Origin: an uncultured Christensenellaceae bacterium
GTDB lineage: Bacteria; Bacillota; Clostridia; Christensenellales; Pumilibacteraceae
Direction: 5' to 3'
Assembly: GCA_910587445.1 (NCBI GenBank)
Contig: CAJULE010000002.1
Location: 33,361-97,360, forward strand
Length of the DNA stretch: 64,000 nt
In this document: positions 61,043 through 64,000 of the stretch, piece after piece
Position numbering within the stretch: position 1 is the first letter of the stretch
Layout: each line of letters starts with the position of its first letter
Position numbers and translations under genes: made by a program
Notes under the pieces: model-generated
What the model was told of the DNA's origin: nothing
Databases searched by the model: none
The model's input: only the letters and a program-made list of their open reading frames with translations

Positions 61043-61085
61043 AAACGCCCGCGGCTTCGAAAAGTCACGGGCGTTTGTGTTTGTT
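61043..61085. terminator. Terminator between convergent operons
   Basis: A 9-bp stem AAACGCCCG/CGGGCGTTT (61043-61051 with 61068-61076) followed by TGTGTTTGTTT. The symmetric stem can serve the plus-strand gene and glyQS on the minus strand. Confidence 0.8.
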
Positions 61086-61113
61086 TGATTGCCGTCGCTT
61101 TATGCGACATTTA

Positions 61114-62484
61114 TTATACGCGCAGAGATTCTTCCGCGATTTTCTCCACTTCGTCGAGACTTACGCGTTTCTGTTCCATGCTGTCGCGCTCCCGTATTGT
61201 GACGGTGCCGTTTTCGAGGGTGTCGAAGTCAATCGTTACGCAGAACGGCGTGCCTATTTCGTCCTGACGGCGATAGCGCTTGCCGATCGAGCCTGCGTCG
61301 TCGTAAGCCGTCATGAAACGCTTTTTAAGCCGCTCGTACATGGGCTTTGCCGCGTCGCCGAGATTCTTTTGAAGTGGAAGTACGGCAACCTTGTACGCCG
61401 CAAGGGCGGGGTGGAGCTTGAGAATAGAGCGCACGTCGCCGCCTTCGAGTTCTTCTTCGCAGTAAGCTTCGCACAGTACGGCAAGCATAAGTCGGTCTGC
61501 GCCGATGGAATACTCGACGACGTTCGGCACATATTTTTCGCCTGTGAACGGGTCTGTGTACAGCATACTTTTGCCCGAATATTCCTGATGTCTCGACAAA
61601 TCGTAAGCTCCGCGGTTGTGTATGCCGTTAAGCTCTTCCCAACCCATGGGGTAAAGGTACTGTATGTCGCACGCGGCTTTCGCATAATGCGCGAGCTTAT
61701 CGTGATCCTTAAAGCGCAGGTGGTCGGGCGCAAAGCCGATGTCGGTCAAAAAGCGCATTGCTTTCTCTTTGTACTGCGCGTAGAAGCTTGCGCTGTCGTC
61801 CTCTTTGCAGAATTGCTGGTGCTCCATTTGTTCGAACTCTATCGTGCGGAATATGAAGTTTCCGGGCGTCACCTCGTTGCGGAAAGCCTTTCCGACCTGT
61901 GCGATACCGAACGGGACCTTTGCGCGCATGGAACGCTGTACCGAAAGAAAGTTCACAAATTCGCCCTGAGCCGTTTCGGGTCGGAGATATATCTTGTTTT
62001 GATTTTCGTCGGTCACGCCTCGGCTTGTTTCGAACATGAGGTTAAACTGACGTATAGCCGTCCAGTCGCAGCTTCCGCACTTGGGGCAGGCAAGCTTGTG
62101 CTCGGCGATGTAGGTCTGCATCTCTTCGTTGCTCATGGTGTCGGGATTGACCGAGCCTTTTGCGTGTGCGGAAATGAGTGTGTCCGCACGCATACGCGAC
62201 TTGCATTTTTTGCAGTCCATTTTCGGGTCGGAGAACGAAGCCGTGTGCCCGCTTGCGTCCCATACGCGCGAGTTCATGAGAATGGCTGCGTCTACTCCGA
62301 AAGAATTGTCGCTTTCCTGAACAAAGCGTTTCCACCACGCCCGTTTTATGTTGTTTTTGATCTCCACACCGACGGGACCGTAATCCCATGTGTTGCCCAT
62401 GCCGCCGTATATTTCGCTGCCGGCAAATATTATGCCGCGACCTTTGCACAGCGCGACGAGTTTATCCATAGTCAGCTTATTCAT
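61114..62484 (-). CDS. glyQS: Glycyl-tRNA synthetase, alpha2 type
   Basis: A 456-residue class II synthetase charging tRNA-Gly. It shows SEIYGGMGNTWDYGPVGVEIK at the front, a zinc-binding pair CKKCKS and CPKCGSCDW, motif 2 in GKAFRNEVTPGNFIFRTIEF with EQMEHQQF, motif 3 GADRLMLAVL and the C-terminal anticodon-binding domain (PLQKNLGDAAKPMYERLKK). This one-chain form is found in many Bacillota, archaea and eukaryotes, in contrast to the alpha2beta2 form. The ATG at 62484 gives MNKLTMDKLV; an ATG five codons later is possible. It has its own promoter with a short leader, and no T-box. Confidence 0.96.
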   Translation of the reverse strand: MNKLTMDKLVALCKGRGIIFAGSEIYGGMGNTWDYGPVGVEIKNNIKRAWWKRFVQESDNSFGVDAAILMNSRVWDASGHTASFSDPKMDCKKCKSRMRADTLISAHAKGSVNPDTMSNEEMQTYIAEHKLACPKCGSCDWTAIRQFNLMFETSRGVTDENQNKIYLRPETAQGEFVNFLSVQRSMRAKVPFGIAQVGKAFRNEVTPGNFIFRTIEFEQMEHQQFCKEDDSASFYAQYKEKAMRFLTDIGFAPDHLRFKDHDKLAHYAKAACDIQYLYPMGWEELNGIHNRGAYDLSRHQEYSGKSMLYTDPFTGEKYVPNVVEYSIGADRLMLAVLCEAYCEEELEGGDVRSILKLHPALAAYKVAVLPLQKNLGDAAKPMYERLKKRFMTAYDDAGSIGKRYRRQDEIGTPFCVTIDFDTLENGTVTIRERDSMEQKRVSLDEVEKIAEESLRV

Positions 62485-62516
62485 GATGTAAACCTCACTG
62501 AAAATTAGTCGCTTTT

Positions 62517-62545
62517 ATGATATGATTTTTTGTCGGTTTTGTCAA
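62517..62545 (-). promoter_or_regulatory. Promoter of glyQS
   Basis: On the minus strand, TTGACA (62545-62540) and TATCAT (62522-62517), 17 bases apart. The leader would be only about 26 bases. Confidence 0.8.
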
Positions 62546-62574
62546 GCGGTTGATTCGTGTTTTGCGTCCTTTCC

Positions 62575-62604
62575 TTGACTTTGACAGGTCGATCGTTGTA
62601 TAAT
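62575..62604 (+). promoter_or_regulatory. Promoter of the aldo/keto reductase gene
   Basis: TTGACT (62575-62580) and TATAAT (62599-62604) with an 18-base spacer, diverging from the glyQS promoter 30 bases away. Confidence 0.75.
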
Positions 62605-62655
62605 CGGAATATGATCCGAATATGCGTCCGATCGCATATCGAAGGAGATACGGCA

Positions 62656-63477
62656 ATGCAGTCTTACATTACTTTAAACGACGGAAATACGATACCCGTG
62701 CTCGGTCTCGGCGTGTTTATGATACGCGGAAACTCAAAGACGGAAAGGACCTGTCTAAAGGCTATCGAAACGGGCTATAGGCACATAGACACTGCCCATA
62801 TTTACGGGAACGAGCGCGGCGTCGGTCGCGCGGTGAAAAAGTGCGGACTTAGCCGTGAGAATATCTGGATCACGTCGAAACTTTGGATAAACGAATACGG
62901 AGAGGCGAAAAGCGCGAAAGCCATAGATAAAATGCTTTCCCGCCTCGATACAGAATATATCGATCTTTTGTTGTTGCACAGACAGGCATACGATTATGTC
63001 GGCGCATGGAAAGCTCTCGAAAGGGCGCTCGCGGCGGGAAAAGTCAAAAGCATAGGTCTTTCCAACTTCGAGGACGCAAGGCTCGAGGGCTTCCTCGAGT
63101 CGGTAGACGTAAAGCCGTCCGTCATGCAAGTCGAGTGCCACCCGTATTTTCGGCAGACGGAGCTTAAGCGCCGCCTCGAGCCGTACCGTATCGCCGTGGA
63201 GAGCTGGTATCCGTTGGCGCACGGCGACAGGACGTTGATGAGAGAGCCTGTATTCGAGGAGCTTTCCCTCAAGTACGGCAAAAGCGTCGTGCAGATAATC
63301 ATTCGCTGGCATATACAGGAAGGCAATATTGTGTTCCCGAAGTCGACCGATCCCGAGCATTTGGCGGCGAATATCGACGTGTTCGACTTCGAACTTACCG
63401 AAAGTGAAATGTCCGATATAAATGCTCTCGACAAAAACAAGCGCATATATAATTGGAAAGCGCCGAAAGAAAAATAG
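62656..63477 (+). CDS. Aldo/keto reductase
   Basis: A 273-residue NADPH-dependent oxidoreductase of the 2,5-diketo-D-gluconate reductase (AKR5) type. The tetrad is present: Asp in HIDTAHIYGNE (with Tyr), Lys in WITSKLW and His in LLLLHRQ, followed by SIGLSNF and the C-terminal IIIRWHIQEG and PKST coenzyme-binding motif. I start it at ATG 62656 because AAGGAGA lies 8 bases before; an upstream reading is open but has no start signal. HRQAYDYV replaces the more usual HWP, which may change substrate choice. It stands alone, with its promoter and terminator. Confidence 0.93.
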   Translation: MQSYITLNDGNTIPVLGLGVFMIRGNSKTERTCLKAIETGYRHIDTAHIYGNERGVGRAVKKCGLSRENIWITSKLWINEYGEAKSAKAIDKMLSRLDTEYIDLLLLHRQAYDYVGAWKALERALAAGKVKSIGLSNFEDARLEGFLESVDVKPSVMQVECHPYFRQTELKRRLEPYRIAVESWYPLAHGDRTLMREPVFEELSLKYGKSVVQIIIRWHIQEGNIVFPKSTDPEHLAANIDVFDFELTESEMSDINALDKNKRIYNWKAPKEK

Positions 63478-63498
63478 GAAGCGCGGCAAAATCATGGC

Positions 63499-63535
63499 AA
63501 AATCTCTCATTGTGCGGGTGAGAGATTTTTTTTAT
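63499..63535 (+). terminator. Terminator of the aldo/keto reductase gene
   Basis: A perfect 10-bp stem AAATCTCTCA/TGAGAGATTT (63500-63509 with 63519-63528) and a TTTTT tail. Confidence 0.92.
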
Positions 63536-63876
63536 CGTTTGCAAAAATATTTGGCACACCGCCCGTCACACCTCATATTATGTAGTAGGATATCCGCTTT
63601 GCAAAAGAAACGCGAAAGAAGCACTTATCGACAAAGCTCTTCGGGCTTAAGAGCAGACTCATGCGGCGGCGCTTGCCGTAGCTTACGGGCTTTTCCGAAA
63701 TCGTCGTCTCTTTTCGCTTCGTAAACCCTCGGATTCGATTCGCGACAGCGCGCGTCCCGTTCGAAGAGAGGGCGCGGCGCGGAAGGAGAGGGCGGGTCGG
63801 CGGCTTTGCGGCGAAAGCAAGCGTCTTCGTATGAACTGCAAATCGGATAATCAAATAATAAACGGAGGAACTCAAA
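63536..63876. other. Gene-poor stretch with an 18-base 16S rRNA-like match
   Basis: I see no credible gene in this 341-base stretch. At 63555-63572 it reads CACACCGCCCGTCACACC, identical to the universally conserved decoding-region sequence near the 3' end of 16S rRNA. The bases on either side do not continue the rRNA. The later part (63640-63800) is GC-rich with CGCG runs and weak hairpins. Confidence 0.55.
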
Positions 63877-64000
63877 ATGTTTAACAACGGATGCGGGTGC
63901 GGAAACGATATTTTCCTTATCCTTATCTTACTCTGCTGCTGCGGCGGCAAAAGTAACGACTGCGGCTGCGGCTGCTACGATAAACGCGGTGGCGGCTGCG
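63877..64000 (+). CDS. Cys/Gly-rich small protein, 3' end outside the window
   Basis: The frame opens with GGAGG 10 bases before its ATG and runs off the window. It has NNGCGCGND, a hydrophobic run FLILILLCCC, then GGKSNDCGCGCYDKRGGGC. Cys makes up about one residue in four. Short clostridial proteins of this sort (hydrophobic helix with CGCG clusters) are common but not characterised; a metal-binding membrane peptide is likely. Confidence 0.6.
   Translation, partial: MFNNGCGCGNDIFLILILLCCCGGKSNDCGCGCYDKRGGGC

Noticed and set aside
62485..62640. T-box riboswitch upstream of glyQS
   Set aside because: The minus-strand promoter leaves only about 26 bases of leader, far too short for a T-box.
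63422..63724. A 100-codon frame overlapping the end of the aldo/keto reductase and its terminator
   Set aside because: It passes through a strong terminator and has low-complexity Ser/Arg-rich sequence with no homology that I recognise.

Overview
The window looks like a chromosomal segment of a low- to mid-GC Bacillota (class Clostridia), probably an uncultured gut-type lineage. The signs are near-consensus sigma-A promoters (TTGACA-17-TATAAT), strong GGAGG ribosome binding sites, a Na+-type V-ATPase operon, pyruvate phosphate dikinase, the one-chain alpha2-type glycyl-tRNA synthetase, the Sua5/arginine-phosphatase/RpiB neighbourhood known from Bacillota, and a giant MBG-type surface protein. 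The species assignment is inference; no rRNA gene is present.

Layout. 1-4468: the C-terminal part of a CotH-kinase protein behind an EEKP repeat linker, then ppdK with its own promoter and terminator. 4526-10430: an AT-richer remnant of a mobile/conjugative element. It holds an IS21 IstA-derived HTH protein, a SAM-I-clan riboswitch-like leader with its own consensus promoter and terminator, a sigma-region-4/ArpU-like regulator, a zinc-ribbon microprotein, a VirB2-like pilin, a VirB6/TrbL-like channel protein and a cut-short next conjugation gene. 10465-11855: a CPBP protease and a small helical protein.

11935-21597 is the most interesting part. A small XRE repressor is divergent from a 1168-residue zinc-ribbon/TIR protein with one membrane span and a repeat plus polyglycine ectodomain; two identical 17-bp palindromes sit in the shared promoter region. 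Next, with its own promoter, is an operon coding for an SPFH protein with zinc ribbons, three small helical proteins (two of them resembling eukaryotic ESCRT-III Snf7 and Vps2/CHMP2), a tandem AAA ATPase with a MIT-like N-terminus and a Vps4-like second AAA domain, and a zinc-ribbon trypsin-like protease. I read this as a bacterial ESCRT-III/Vps4-like membrane-remodelling module coupled to TIR signalling and proteolysis.

21603-27238: an acidic microprotein, inorganic pyrophosphatase, an ABC exporter, two small membrane proteins, Sua5 and a low-molecular-weight phosphatase with a long charged N-terminus. 27418-36574: rpiB followed in the same orientation by a full V-type ATPase operon (G/H, I, K, E, C, F, A, B, D), with a terminator after subunit D. 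36675-40606: a lipoprotein, a one-span membrane protein, gpsA flanked by palindromic intergenic elements, and a SLOG-family protein. 40969-61025: a 6333-residue secreted repeat protein with a C-terminal membrane anchor, and a coiled-coil membrane protein right behind it. 61114-64000: glyQS on the minus strand, an aldo/keto reductase, and the start of a Cys/Gly-rich small protein running off the window.
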